Source of the DNA: Bigelowiella natans CCMP2755
Taxonomy: Eukaryota > Cercozoa > Chlorarachniophyceae
Direction of reading: 5' to 3'
DNA: 37,500 nt
NCBI GenBank assembly: GCA_000320545.1
Contig: ADNK01000346.1
Coordinates: 1 to 37,500, forward strand
The notes below the pieces were generated by a model. That model saw only the letters and a list, made by a program, of their open reading frames with translations. It did no database searches and had not been told where the DNA came from. The position numbers were made by a program, and so were the translations under genes. Below, one piece after another: positions 23,136 through 33,847 of the stretch. Each line of letters begins with the position of its first letter. Within the stretch, counting starts at the first letter, position 1.

Positions 23136-23205
23136 CCATGGCTACGGTTCTATCGGTCATTGAAATGAGGAAGAAAGCGAAGATAGGCCAGAATGGCAGC
23201 TGCAT
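21342..23205 (-). CDS. ER-type aldo-keto reductase-fold protein with VHL-like domain
   Basis: Three minus-strand exons: 23205-22862, 22767-22041 and 21884-21342 (1614 nt, 537 residues, TGA). The start at 23205 yields a signal peptide (MQLPFWPIFAFFLISM); an upstream in-frame ATG at 23391 would bury it. A run of about 17 Ser precedes the barrel, which begins VVLSNGVRLPLIGVGMGN and includes VFVITKVWYTYLGY, LLHWP, IHAIGVSNFNLHEM and, across the last junction, AAQVVLKWLTVYEEVSVIPR. Of the AKR catalytic tetrad, Asp98, Lys135 and His180 are present, but the Tyr position in DTAAASRNE is Ser103. After the barrel (about 439-520) comes a beta-rich segment with GPIHIYWTG and APGDSVQIETFPGHTFLAV that resembles the VHL beta domain. 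The C-terminus is His-rich and ends HTEL, a KDEL-type retrieval signal. ER-lumen residence is a strong inference; catalysis is doubtful. Confidence 0.92.
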
Positions 23206-23784
23206 GTATGGTCGCCGTGCCGATAGTATCCGGTGTGTTATCCCCCTCTTCTTCACCTCGCTGGTGTCAACACTGCCAGAGAGTGTGGTAATTTTAACCC
23301 TTACACAGACAGACATCAGTTCTGATTCTTCATCATGTCTGCTAGTGCAAGATGCTTGGGGGAAATGATGATCTTGAGTCGACGTAGGCAACCACCATTG
23401 TTCTCGGAATTGGAATCGCCTGTTGATTTTGATAGAAAATCAGGTCATTTTATACATGAGACATGGAAGAAAAGAGCTCCGAATCGGGGATGAAGAATAT
23501 AACATCGAGAAATAGAAGTTTCTATATGTATTATTAGTTCTAAATGTAAAGCCCTAACAACACTAACAACACTGTCATCGGGAACAGATTTGTATACCTT
23601 TGTTTACCCCCTCTCTGCACAATAGCCTACCTACTTCCGACGGGGGTGGGGTCAAGCGAAGAGGTGTATATCAGGCTGTATACACCACCAGGCAGTTTAT
23701 ATCTTCATTCACACTCGTGGTAGGAGAGGCTTTTGCACAACGAACGATTGCTGTAAAAAGGAAGGGAGGGCGGCGGCTTAGTGC
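23206..23784. promoter_or_regulatory. Divergent intergenic region, AKR and CLN3 promoters
   Basis: About 580 bp lie between divergent start codons. It contains in-frame sequence upstream of the AKR start (to 23391), probably untranslated. An imperfect hairpin (CCTGTTGATTTT/GAAAATCAGG) lies near 23418-23443. No TATA box or lysosomal CLEAR-type E-box was seen. Confidence 0.35.
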
Positions 23785-24424
23785 ATGCACAAATTTGCGG
23801 ATTCTAACCAAGAACAAAAACAACAACGAGCGGAAAGAGAAGAAGAAGACGGGGATATCCCACCTACATCATCTGAGAGCACTTTCGGGACTACTGCTGC
23901 TACTACTACTACTACATCCAACACAGCTCTCTCTTCTCTCAATCCACGTCAAGACCAATACCCTCTGCCTGGTAAATAAATAAGTATCTGTGTTGAATTC
24001 TAGTGAGTGTATACTGTCAGCACAAAATAGGAGATCAAAGAATTTGCCAAGTGATACAAAAGATCTAAGAGAAGACAAGGGAGACGCTTTGGAAGATATT
24101 GAACTAAGCAACAACGACAACGACAACGACGAAATGTTTGGATCATCATCTGATGACGTTGTGATTCAACAAGCTGATAAGGAAGACTCCAAGGTGTGGT
24201 AGTAGTTCATCGAAACGAGAAGCGGGGAAGATTTGAACAGCGTGGCTACTGGTGAATGCATGAGAGTGGTCTACTCGAGTGATTGATGTGTTCCTTGTTC
24301 TCTTCTTCTATGTTCATTGTTCTATCCATTAGATAGCTTTATTAAACCCCTTAGGCGATGCCGCTCCAAACTACACACATTCAGGGTTACTGCTACTACT
24401 TTCCAATGTTATATATCTTGTTGG

Positions 24425-24457
<33 letters not shown>

Positions 24458-24612
24458 TCATTTGTCCTTTGATCGTCATTTATTGCTTATGTCGCTACTG
24501 ACTCTTTAGGGGACGAGTGCGGGGTAGCAGTGAGTGCCTTGAAGCTGAGATGGAATATGGAGTGCTCGATAAGACAGACTACAGCACAACAGGGTAAAAT
24601 CTAGTAGTGGTA

Positions 24613-24651
<39 letters not shown>

Positions 24652-25566
24652 CACTAAATTGACATTGTTGTCTTATTTTTTGTTCTTTCTCTTCCGCCAC
24701 AGGGATCTCGTGACCTTTTTCTTATTTTTTGTTCTTTCTCTTCTGCCACAGGGATCTCGTGACCTTTTTCTTGCTTGGATTGATTAATAACTCATCGTTT
24801 GTCATATTCGCTGCAAGTGCAAAGGAGGTAATTTTCATATATTAATGACGAATCAAATGGGATTTCATTCTCTCTCTCCCTTCCCGTCGTCGCTTACACC
24901 ACTTACCCGCATTTCTCTCCCCCCCCCACCCCCTCCTCCTCTTTTTTTGCACACACAGATTGCATCATCAGATGTGGGACTAGTTTATCTGTGCGCATCA
25001 GTGCCTTCATTTTGTATTCGAATAAGCGCACCGTATTGGTTCGATAGGGTCTCATACAAGACGAGAATTGCTTGGTTGGTAGTAGTAACTAGCAGTAGCA
25101 GTAGTACAAGTACAAGTAGAAGTAGAACTAGTAGTAGCAAGATATCACGTCGTTCGTTGTTGTTATGAACCGAATTGGTCATAATTTCTTCCTACTTTTG
25201 ATTTCCCCACCACCAACAACAACAACAGCAACAACAACTACTACTACTGTTATCCAATATCAGTGCTACGATTTTAATGGCGGCATCTTTCACCGGGGTT
25301 GCATTTGCACCGTATCAATGGCTACAACTACTAGCGGTAAGTAAGATGATGACGGCCACGATAGAGGAGAAACAAACCAGAAACACTAAAAGAACCTATT
25401 TCTAGTATGTGTGTTGTTGATCATTGATAGCAACGATCAATGATAACAAAGGTGATGCTATCATCTGGACAACAAGGCCTAGGAGAAGCGAGCTTTCTTT
25501 CTCTGTGCTCGCGATTTGGCAATAAAAGCCTTACTGCGTGGTCCTCTGGAACCGGTTGCTACTATA

Positions 25567-25597
<31 letters not shown>

Positions 25598-25826
25598 AAA
25601 GAAGATTTAGATGACAATGACGATGACGATGACGATGATGATGATGATGATGATTATGAAGATGATAGTGATGACGATGAAGAAGAAGGTCTGAAGAAGA
25701 AGGAGGGTTCTGAAGAAGAAGGAGGATTAAACGTACACGCACTTAACCCAGCGGCGATGAGTAATAATAATAACCTTAGGTGTTGCTGGATTATTCGGTT
25801 ATGCGTGGATCATAGTTTTCAAGGTA

Positions 25827-25857
<31 letters not shown>

Positions 25858-27386
25858 TGTTGTTGTAGTAATAACAGCTCAGCGTCTTTATGCTGTTGAG
25901 CACATCATCATCACCATCATCATCATCAAAAAATCAAAAACAGTATTGACTGCTGCTGCTGCTGCTGATGATGATGATGACAAATTGTGGTGTACCCCTG
26001 CTGATATCGCTTAAATGCGCGAAGAGACCTACTACACGTGAATGTGTGGTAAAAAAGACCACAGCACGATTCCTCCTCCTCACCCTAACCCATGATTATT
26101 ACCATCATCATCATCATCATCAGACATGGATAGGCCTTGAATTTCGCTACATCTTACTTTTGGCCAATATCCTTGCTGTTGGGTATGTATGTATGTATAT
26201 ATGTACGTATGTATGTGTGTGTGCTGCTATGTATGTATGTATGTATGTATGTATGTATGTGTGTGTGCTGCTATGAAGAGGAGGAGGAAGGAGAGGGGGA
26301 AGAAGACGAAGAAGAAGAAGAAGAAGAAGAAAATGGGCGCAAACGAGAATTAGAAAATAATAAAATGATGATAATGTTAGTCTTCTGTCGTTGTCGTTGT
26401 CATTGTTGCTGTCGTAGTTTATTGTCAAATGACGTCGTTTGTTTGCTCAAGTTTTCAACTTTTTCTTTCATTTTCTACTCTTCCTCTCCTGCTGTCATTC
26501 TTGCCACTACTACTACTACTACTTCTATTACAACTTCTGTAGCCTTTATTTTGTCTTCTTCTTAGATACAGTACCGCCATCATAACTACTTACTACTGCT
26601 GCTACTTTTACCTGTTTCTATATTGCCTTCTCAGATACGCAATCACGTTTTGGAACATGAGAGCAGCTCCTGCAGTGACCCGGCTTTCAGTCGACTACCC
26701 GCATCCGGAAGTTGAAGAAGGAGGGGTGGGGGCAAAGGAAAATAATGATAATGACGCAGAAGGGCAGCAGCACCGTCGTCATCCTGACCATGATCTTTCT
26801 AGCAGTGTTAATAGCAGTAATATAGACAACGAGCCTTACAGGAGGACCAGCAATAACGGCCGCAATGGTCATCGATAATGATGATACTTAAGAGCCACCA
26901 ATGCAAGTGAATTTACAGATCGAATGAATGATGATGTGCCACCGCTAAGAAAACAATAAGAATAATACACAAAACAGCAGCTTGTTGTCCGTACTTGTCG
27001 TCAATTTCTTCCTTAATTATATGTTGTCACTTTACTACACCTACCCACCGTATCTTCCACTACATTCACATACATCATCTTTGATGGCGCAGGAGGACAA
27101 ATGGCAAAGGAGGAGGAGGAGGAGGAGGAGGGAAAAATCGGAGATGTAGTGGTATGCTATGTGATGATGATGATGATGATGATGATGATGGTGCTGCTTT
27201 TCTATGTTTTTCCAATAAAGGGAAGGAGGAGGTTTTATAAAAAGATAGTCGTAGATGTATTCTTTTGAATTGTATATGACTGTGTTGTCCATGGACAATC
27301 CCTCCCCTCCCTCCCGCTTAGAAATTGGAACTGACAACAAAAGAAAGGCTTTTCTTCTCCCTCTCCTTGTGGCAAATCACGGTACT

Positions 27387-27417
<31 letters not shown>

Positions 27418-27967
27418 AACGACGATGACATCAACAAGCTTAGAATCATGCATCATTACTTCCAGAATATGTGAGTAATAACTCCTCCTTCAACACTGCC
27501 TACCTCGATTTTACTCCGCTGCTTGACAACATTGATCTATTCCGTCTCCTCCTCCTCCTCCTCCTCCTCCTCCTCCTCCTCCAGGTCCCGTTAATTGTGG
27601 TGTACATGGCTGAGTATGCTGCTCAAGCCGGTGCTTGGGCTGCCATTGGTTTCCCAACACATGATAAATCAGCACGCGAACAGTTCTATGAATATGCGAA
27701 TTGGTGCTACCAGGGAGGGGTAAGTGAGCGAGCGATTGAGCGAAAACTAGAATTAGAATGATGATGATTATGATGCTGATGATGATGATGATGCTGATGA
27801 TGATGCTGATGATGATGCTGATGATGATTAGGAGGATAATAAAAGGGGGGGGGGGGGATAGGGCATAACAGGTGAACGTACGTAACAATCCTATCTTGTT
27901 GTTGTTGTTGCTGCTGCTGCTGTTGGTAGTACTGCTGCAATGATTATTCTCTTATTGTTCATTGCTG

Positions 27968-28005
<38 letters not shown>

Positions 28006-28093
28006 TGATACATCAATCATTCAATCATTAGGTCTTTTGCTCGAGATCATCGGGAGCAATTTGGAAGCCTGGGAAGCCTACACTCTGGGGGTT

Positions 28094-28124
<31 letters not shown>

Positions 28125-28884
28125 CTGTAGCCAATGTCGCTAAGGGAGAGGGGGGAGAAGTACATCTTTGCCAAACAACACGTTATTCTTTCTCGTATGG
28201 AAGGAAGAGGAGGAAGAATGATGATAATCATTATTAATTATAAGGATTGTAACAAGAGGCTGTGCATAAAAACTACACCACGCAAACATACTACTCTGAC
28301 AAACACAGAGAATTTCCCCTTCTTCAACAATGCTTTACTAGCTTGGTTTTGGGTCAAATGATGCTGCATTGTGCGTTGTTTAGGATGGCGATCGCACAGT
28401 GCTTTGTTCTCATATTCTTCGTTATCGATGCAAGATATCACATCTGGTGCTACTTCTGCTACTATTACATAGATTCTTGTAGTTGTTGTTTTAAACAGTA
28501 ATACGATTACTTCTACTACTATGATTAATCAGCGAATTCAATATATGATGATATCCTATTAAGATCGATTCCCCCACCCCCTTGTTACTACATCGCAGGT
28601 ATAACAATTCACTATTAGCTCTTGCATTCTTTACCGGGCTACTTGGAGGAGCGGTAGTGATAATAATAACAATTATAATTGTGATAATAGAGGATTTATC
28701 ATAACTACGAGGAAGACATACAGATATCATTGTGTATTAATTTTCTCATTCTTCTCATTCTTCTTCTTCTTCTTCTTATCTTCTTGTTTTCCTTAAGTCT
28801 AACAACTCCCCTACTCAAAGGTATACGTCAACGCTTTCCGTTTGATCACTGAATCGGTACAAATGACAACAATGATGATAATCT

Positions 28885-28918
<34 letters not shown>

Positions 28919-28974
28919 CACAGATTTATGCTAACCACGACTACTGCTATATTAAATCAAATACTACATAGTCA

Positions 28975-29007
<33 letters not shown>

Positions 29008-29346
29008 AAAGACATTAACATTTACGTGCACATGCTAACAGTTGCAGTTGTAGTAGTAGCTGCGAAAAGAACGTCCTTTATATTGATGTTTCCTCGTTTT
29101 CGAGGTGTAGATGTATTTTTGTAGTCCTCCTCCTCCTCCTCCTCTTCCTCCCGCCTTTACCATCCACCCCCTCCCAATAGGTCCCTTCGCGTTTAAAGGA
29201 GATAGCAATGACTGCAGGAGCGGTAAGAGAAGAAGCGGAGGATCATCATCACAACTGAACGAATGAATGTTCTCAACATGCTTTATTATGAGAACAGGGG
29301 GGGGGGGGGGGTACGGCAGTGTCGAGAGTAGGAGGATAATACATAC

Positions 29347-29384
<38 letters not shown>

Positions 29385-29428
29385 GCTGTATAATTGTGCC
29401 TCTCTTCCTTCTCTTTGACACAGCATTC

Positions 29429-29464
<36 letters not shown>

Positions 29465-29615
29465 GGTGAGCTCGGATTTCGGGACAAATCTTGGAGAGGC
29501 TTTAGCCTTAGGTGGTTGGTTGTTTGTGACTATATATTGTATTCTTCTCAAGTACACAAGGCGTGATGTATTGTACATTTCATCGAATTTGGTAGAAAAG
29601 CGCACCATGTATTAG
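23785..29615 (+). CDS. CLN3: CLN3/battenin family membrane protein
   Basis: Exons: 23785-23971, 24021-24198, 24510-24593, 24752-24827, 24959-25074, 25264-25336, 25452-25554, 25780-25823, 26124-26182, 26635 to at most 26875, 27322-27381, 27585-27719, 28032-28090, 28384-28446 (or to 28498), 28599-28653, 28821-28856, 29181-29222, 29466-29615 (TAG). Diagnostic stretches: FFLLGLINNSSFVIFAASA, SSGQQGLGEASFLSL, TAWSSGTGVAGLFGYAW, VPLIVVYMAEYAAQAG, GVFCSRSSGAIW and GLLGGAVYVNAFRLITES, all in human CLN3 order. It is a multispanning protein of the lysosome/endosome membrane; human CLN3 is needed for glycerophosphodiester clearance. The hydrophilic Ser/Thr/Asp-rich N-terminus is longer than usual. The junction after 26635 (cytosolic loop, Asn/His-rich) is not resolved. 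A 14-nt exon at 26893-26906 would satisfy phase but is speculative. The exon 4 acceptor is duplicated. Confidence 0.93.
24603..24650 (+). repeat. TAG/AGT triplet repeat in a CLN3 intron
   Basis: About 14 units of AGT/TAG lie a few bases after the donor GTAAAA at 24594. A GT dinucleotide run of about 30 bp also lies at 24427-24457 in the preceding intron. Confidence 0.9.
24672..24769 (+). repeat. CLN3: 49-bp tandem duplication of a CLN3 3' splice site
   Basis: Two copies of a 49-bp unit begin CTTATTTTTTG at 24672 and 24721 and differ at one base (CTTCCGCC versus CTTCTGCC). Each includes the pyrimidine tract, CCACAG and the first 19 nt of the exon (GGATCTCGTGACC then TTTTT or equivalent). Only the downstream acceptor (exon from 24752) keeps the CLN3 frame; use of the upstream one shifts the frame and reaches a stop. 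Confidence 0.97.
25568..25690 (+). repeat. GAA and GAT triplet runs in a CLN3 intron
   Basis: GAA repeats (about 25568-25600) are followed by GAT/GAC repeats (about 25610-25690). The long open frame across them, rich in Lys, Asp and Glu, is intronic, because splicing at 25554 and 25779 restores the CLN3 motif SSGTG. Confidence 0.88.
25824..26123 (+). repeat. Intron with TAG repeat at its 5' end and CAT repeat at its 3' end
   Basis: The intron begins GTATAGTAGTAG and continues as about ten TAG units; it ends in a run of ATC/CAT that supplies the acceptor CATCAG. Internal CAT and GCT/GAT runs lie at about 25905-25980. This is the clearest example of triplet repeats at both splice sites. Confidence 0.85.
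26183..26334 (+). repeat. TATG tetranucleotide and GAA runs
   Basis: The CLN3 intron that begins GTATGT at 26183 continues as TATG repeats to about 26260, followed by GAG/GAA runs to about 26330. Confidence 0.85.
27382..27584 (+). repeat. Intron with TAC repeat at the donor and CTC repeat at the acceptor
   Basis: This CLN3 intron begins GTACTCTACTAC with about 11 TAC units and ends with about 12 CTC units and CAG at 27584. Removing it gives the exact spacing of the human protein between the ER dipeptide and VPL (16 residues). Reading through the TAC run as polytyrosine does not. Confidence 0.88.
27760..28031 (+). repeat. GAT, GCT, poly-G and TGA repeats in a CLN3 intron
   Basis: Contains GAT/GCT triplets (about 27760-27830), a run of 13 G (27845-27857), GTT/GCT triplets and a TGA run of about 12 units (27968-28003). 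No exon was found inside. Confidence 0.85.
28886..29180 (+). repeat. GTA and ATC repeats in a CLN3 intron
   Basis: GTA repeats lie at 28887-28918 and ATC repeats at about 28976-29007, with a CTC tract near 29128-29150 before the acceptor AATAG at 29180. The next intron (29223-29465) carries a run of 15 G (29297-29311), AT repeats (29350-29381) and a TCA run forming the acceptor. Confidence 0.85.
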
Positions 29616-30754
29616 TTAATCTTCATTGCATAACCTCGCAATATTAGTATTCTTACTTGCTACTCCTACCTCAGGGTTGCAGTACTATTTATATCAAGCG
29701 AACAATATTCACGAATAAAAAGCAGCACTAAAGCGATCGAAGCAAGGGAGAGAGATAGAAACGATGATTTTACTTTTGAAAAGTGACAGCAGAAGGGGCT
29801 TGGAAGAGCAATATTTGTTATTCACAAAATCCATGTTGTTGTATATATTGAGGACATGCTGCCAAGGAGTGCGACTGAGAGCCGTATATCGTTGTTCAAT
29901 GCGTATAAGCTTGCCCCAATATCGCCAGCACATGCACAAGAAGCTGCTGGCATGTAGTGTATAAAACGAGTATACGTCGTACAAATCGTATCTAACAGTG
30001 TCACTTCATCATTTAGTCGTCGTATGATTCGAGTTCTGTTCGTCAAGGTGTCATTTTCTGCCCACATGCATATTGCTCCTTGCCCATGCATTCACTAGCA
30101 AACTGTGGACAAAATGTTGTTGTCGCTTGCATCATACAGCCATGCCACCGCTGAAAATCTGAAGACAGTAGTATATGTACGCATGTCGGCGCATACTAGC
30201 ATATCGTGCATATGTGCATATATGCATGTGCAGATTTTACGAATTATATCTACCGTCGTACCAGCGTGCTAAGCGACCTCGCATCGTTGTAATTTTTTGT
30301 GGCGGGGTGCTGTTGCCTAGCAGTTTTGTAAAAAATTAATTATTTATGCTTGCAGCCGCATAGTTGCAGATTCATTGTTGATTCGAATTCGCGAGCGCGA
30401 GCTGTTGCATGTACGCATCGCATAACGAATGCGGCGCGCGCTGCATATGCATTTACGACGACATTCTCATGTAAGTTTGTAACATTGATCACAGTACGTA
30501 CATCCGTATCTACATCAAGTACCTTGCTTGTCTCTCCTCCTATGATTTACATGTTGGCCTAATTGTAGGACACTCAGCCTGGGAGCGACATGCACACCTG
30601 GTTTTCTTGCTCTGTTTTTTCAGGGAAGCAACACCACCACCAATTCTTTCGCATCTTTCTCGTATCCTCTAGTTTCCCCCCGTCTGACCGCTCTTCCGAA
30701 CTTCTTCTGGGTTCTAAAATATGATACAGAGATTGTGAGGAAGAGATCCCAATA
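29616..30754. other. Convergent intergenic region C, GCAT-rich
   Basis: About 1.1 kb separate the 3' ends of CLN3 (+) and the EF-hand/coiled-coil gene (-). From about 29880 to 30560 GCAT, TGCATG and GCGCG words are dense (for example 30066, 30086, 30181, 30190, 30215-30232, 30406, 30440-30450). There are no triplet repeats and no supported gene. Composition matches convergent regions A and B. A cluster TTCGAATTCGCGAGCGCGAG lies near 30381-30400. Confidence 0.6.
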
Positions 30755-33700
30755 TTAATCATATTGATGTGCTACTTCCTTGATGTAATTCCAACCTTTG
30801 CTATCATCACTTGAGAGCATGAGCTTAGATTTCTCAGCAGCAGCATCAGCAGCAGCATCACGTTTTGTTCCTGTAATATTCAGATAGTGGAGATGTTAAA
30901 ATAGATCTATTGATGACGGAACAATCGAAGATCTCTTTCATTCACTACCTGATCCTGAACGTGGGGTTCTTGTTCCAAGAAGTGTTTCATTGCTAAAGTT
31001 TGTACTACTACGTTCTGCTTCTTTGTTTTTCTTGCTTATTTCTTGCAATGCTGCGACTAGATCATCCTCCAATTTTGAGATTTGCTTCCTGAGTTTCCCC
31101 TCTCTCGCAAGCATTTGCCGGTTTTGATCTAAAAGAGCCTCGTTTTCAATCCGGAGTTTCTCTTTAACTTCATCTTCCTTCGTTTGTGCGTAGTAGAAAC
31201 ATCAAATAAGGCAGAGAGAAATATAAGAATGTATGCTACTAATAGTCTACTACTACTACCATGTCCAACAAGAAATACATACATACACAGATGACACTTC
31301 CAATCATCCTCCACACACTCTTTGTTCCTGTGCAAGTGTCTACTTAAATATATACGACCTTCACAGAATGAAGCTGGTTGTTCAACAGTTTTGAAGAGGC
31401 ACGCTTATATTTTGCTTCCCGCTCAAGTTTGCGGACACGATCACGAGAATCAAGAAGGATTTTGTTCATCTGCGCAAGAAATAATACATTATAACTTGAT
31501 TCTGTGAACAACCGTTGTGTCTGCATTCTTGTCTTGGGTAACAACATTTTTAATCAATCGTCGATTGGGAAGAGCACAATGTTAAGACCAACGTCCGACC
31601 TCTGCCATCTTTTTCTTCAGCTCCTTATTTTCCTCCTCGAGCACACGAACATGCGGCGACGTTTCTTCATTAAGCACACATATACTATTCACTACTACTT
31701 CATTAACAAATGTGGACAGTTATGAAGTTAGAAGCTACCGCAAGAAAGCTGTGTTTGTCCCGTGTGTGGATCTTGAAATCCAGGGCGATCATGCGGAGAC
31801 GGCAATACATTACCTTCATCCTTCATCACGGGTGACGCAATCGTATGGCCGGCCTAAAGCAAAATCAACAGCACTACCAGTTACACAGAACATAAAGCTG
31901 AAATGTGTACACGCATTCCCCCCGGGCTAACTTCCATCATCATCATTAGCAACTAAGTATTCTTGTTGTCTCGTAGATGACACATCCTTCTCGTCATCTT
32001 TTTTTTGTTACTAGGTTTATGTAGTAGACATTACTTGGGCAAAACTACTGGTGTTGCTGTCGTGTCTGTCTAACGTGAGAGTGTAAGAGCTCTCATTTCC
32101 CCGAGAAAGGTAATAAGCAGAAACTAAGAGAAGATAATAATGCTCGTTAGTTGACGATAGATAGAACGTAGCTGTGGTAGGGAGAATAGCTGCTTGTTGA
32201 ATCCTTCATTGCACATGATGTCGCTACTATCCACTCATATACCGTGGCTTGTATTTCTGGAATGTGAAGGAGCATTCTTAAATTTTTCCAACTTCGCACG
32301 AAGAGTTTCTGTATCAAGCTAAGAATGATAGCCAACCGTCAGTGTGCCAGTGAGACAATACATCAAAACATCAAACTGTTTGGTTTCAAGGGACCTTCAG
32401 TCTATTACACTCCATCGTCAGCCTTCGCTCTGAGGTTTTCGCTGCAGAGTCATGTGCGGATAATTTCGCCTCCAAATCGCCAATCTTTTAGGAACAACAA
32501 GTATGAGAAAACAAAACAGAACAACGATGAATTTGCTACAACTAAGGAAAGATTGGAGCAAATTTTTTTTCTAAATTGCAAGAAACTTCACACCACCTGA
32601 TTTTTCAGCTTATTATTCTCAACCTCCAGCTCGGCGCATTTGTTTTCTATAATATTGTCATCGATGGACATCTATGATAGAAGAAAAGAGAGTTGAAGAT
32701 TCTGTGGTGATGATGATGATGATGACGATGACGATGATGCTAGTAATGATGGTGATAATAAGGACTGCGACCGAACCAACGATGATATTACCAAGAGTTG
32801 GATATTGAATTACGTAAATAGAATGATACGTAACATATATTCTATTTGAATATGGTTGCGAAGCATTCATAAAGAGATATTGCAGGTTTTTATGGGGTTA
32901 TGGGACAACGCACAGCAGAGACATTTGCAGAAAATAAGCAATATATCTAAAAAAACTACTGGAATAGCAATACTCTTGTCATTGTATTGTTGTTCTTAAC
33001 ACTTCTTCTAGAATCGTAGTCACCTTCATGCTGGTATTTGATACCGTCATATCAGGAATATTGACATCTATTTTTTCATTTAACTGTGGCAGTTGTGAGC
33101 CAGAATACGTCACGAAATCCTCCCCTTATCAACATCATCAGTAGTGTTAAGGAACCCCCTTCTCGAAAATCTGTTATTTCTACCGCATAGTCACTGCACA
33201 ACCTTGAAGGGAGATCTTGCTTTCTTGGCGGACGGCTTCATTTGGATGTTGTAGTTCACTTGATCTTCGACTTTGAAAGCGGCTATACACATCCCTCATG
33301 TCATTGAAGAATGCGTCATCATTTTCATCAGGACTATCTCCCTTGTTCTCAGCTAGATCATTAATATTGCTGCTGGGATCGTCACGAATCTTCCGCAAAA
33401 TAGAACAGAACTCCTTGAAAGTGATCTTTTGCTCCAAAGTATTCTCGACTTCCTTAAGAACCTTGTTAATGAGCAGCATCATACTTGGTGTCAGATTTCT
33501 AGCTTTTAAAAGATAAAATATTTTCTACTGAGCTCGAATCGTTGTGCAGACCGATGAGGGAATGTGATCACATTCTTTGAGTTCCTCTACTGTAATGTGC
33601 CCGGTGCTGGTTGTGTCGAGAATATCGAATATCTGCTTAAATCTTTCCTCCTCCTGCTCTGCTAACGATGATCCCCGACTCCTCCCACCTGCAACAAGAG

Positions 33701-33847
33701 AGAAATTATTGATGTTGTGTGAACTACGAAAGCGATGATGGATCACCATCATGAGAACAAGTAGATGAGAAGCATACGATTTGGAATGCCTTTTCGTAGT
33801 AAGTCTACCAAACGTTTATTACAACCTGATAGTGTTGGTTCAGCCAT
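30755..33847 (-). CDS. EF-hand plus coiled-coil protein, family not identified
   Basis: Ten minus-strand exons join in frame: 33847-33778, 33688-33572, 33502-33203, 33124-33024, 32671-32597, 32318-32243, 31664-31600, 31469-31359, 31177-30949 and 30870-30755 (1260 nt, 419 residues, TAA). It starts MAEPTLSGCNKRLVDLLRKG. An EF-hand loop lies at residues 48-59 (FDILDTTSTGHITVEEL), with a second, degenerate EF-like helix pair after it (LEQKITFKEFCSILRKI). From about 220 to 380 heptad-rich segments suggest a coiled coil (CAELEVENNKLKNQ, VRVLEEENKELKKKMAE, KLRKQISKLEDDLVAALQ). The end is Ala/Asp-rich then GWNYIKEVAHQYD. The layout recalls EF-hand adaptor proteins such as Rab11-FIP3, but no signature confirms that. 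A further upstream exon pair (34212-34124 and about 34000-33920) is possible; see findings. Confidence 0.72.

Noticed and set aside
25538-25760. Lys/Asp/Glu-rich ORF over GAA and GAT repeats
   Set aside because: It lies inside a CLN3 intron whose removal restores the conserved SSGTG motif.
27382-27475. Polytyrosine read-through in CLN3
   Set aside because: The frame stays open over the TAC run up to a GTGAGT donor, but that donor is phase 2 and the next exon needs phase 0. Skipping it gives the exact human spacing.
27845-29311. Poly-G runs (13 and 15 G) as possible G-quadruplex elements
   Set aside because: They are simple homopolymers among other microsatellites and may vary by sequencing error; no spaced G-tract pattern supports a specific quadruplex.
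30350-30562. 70-codon ORF in convergent region C
   Set aside because: Ala/Arg-rich because of GCG and GCA words; no family signature and no supporting signals.
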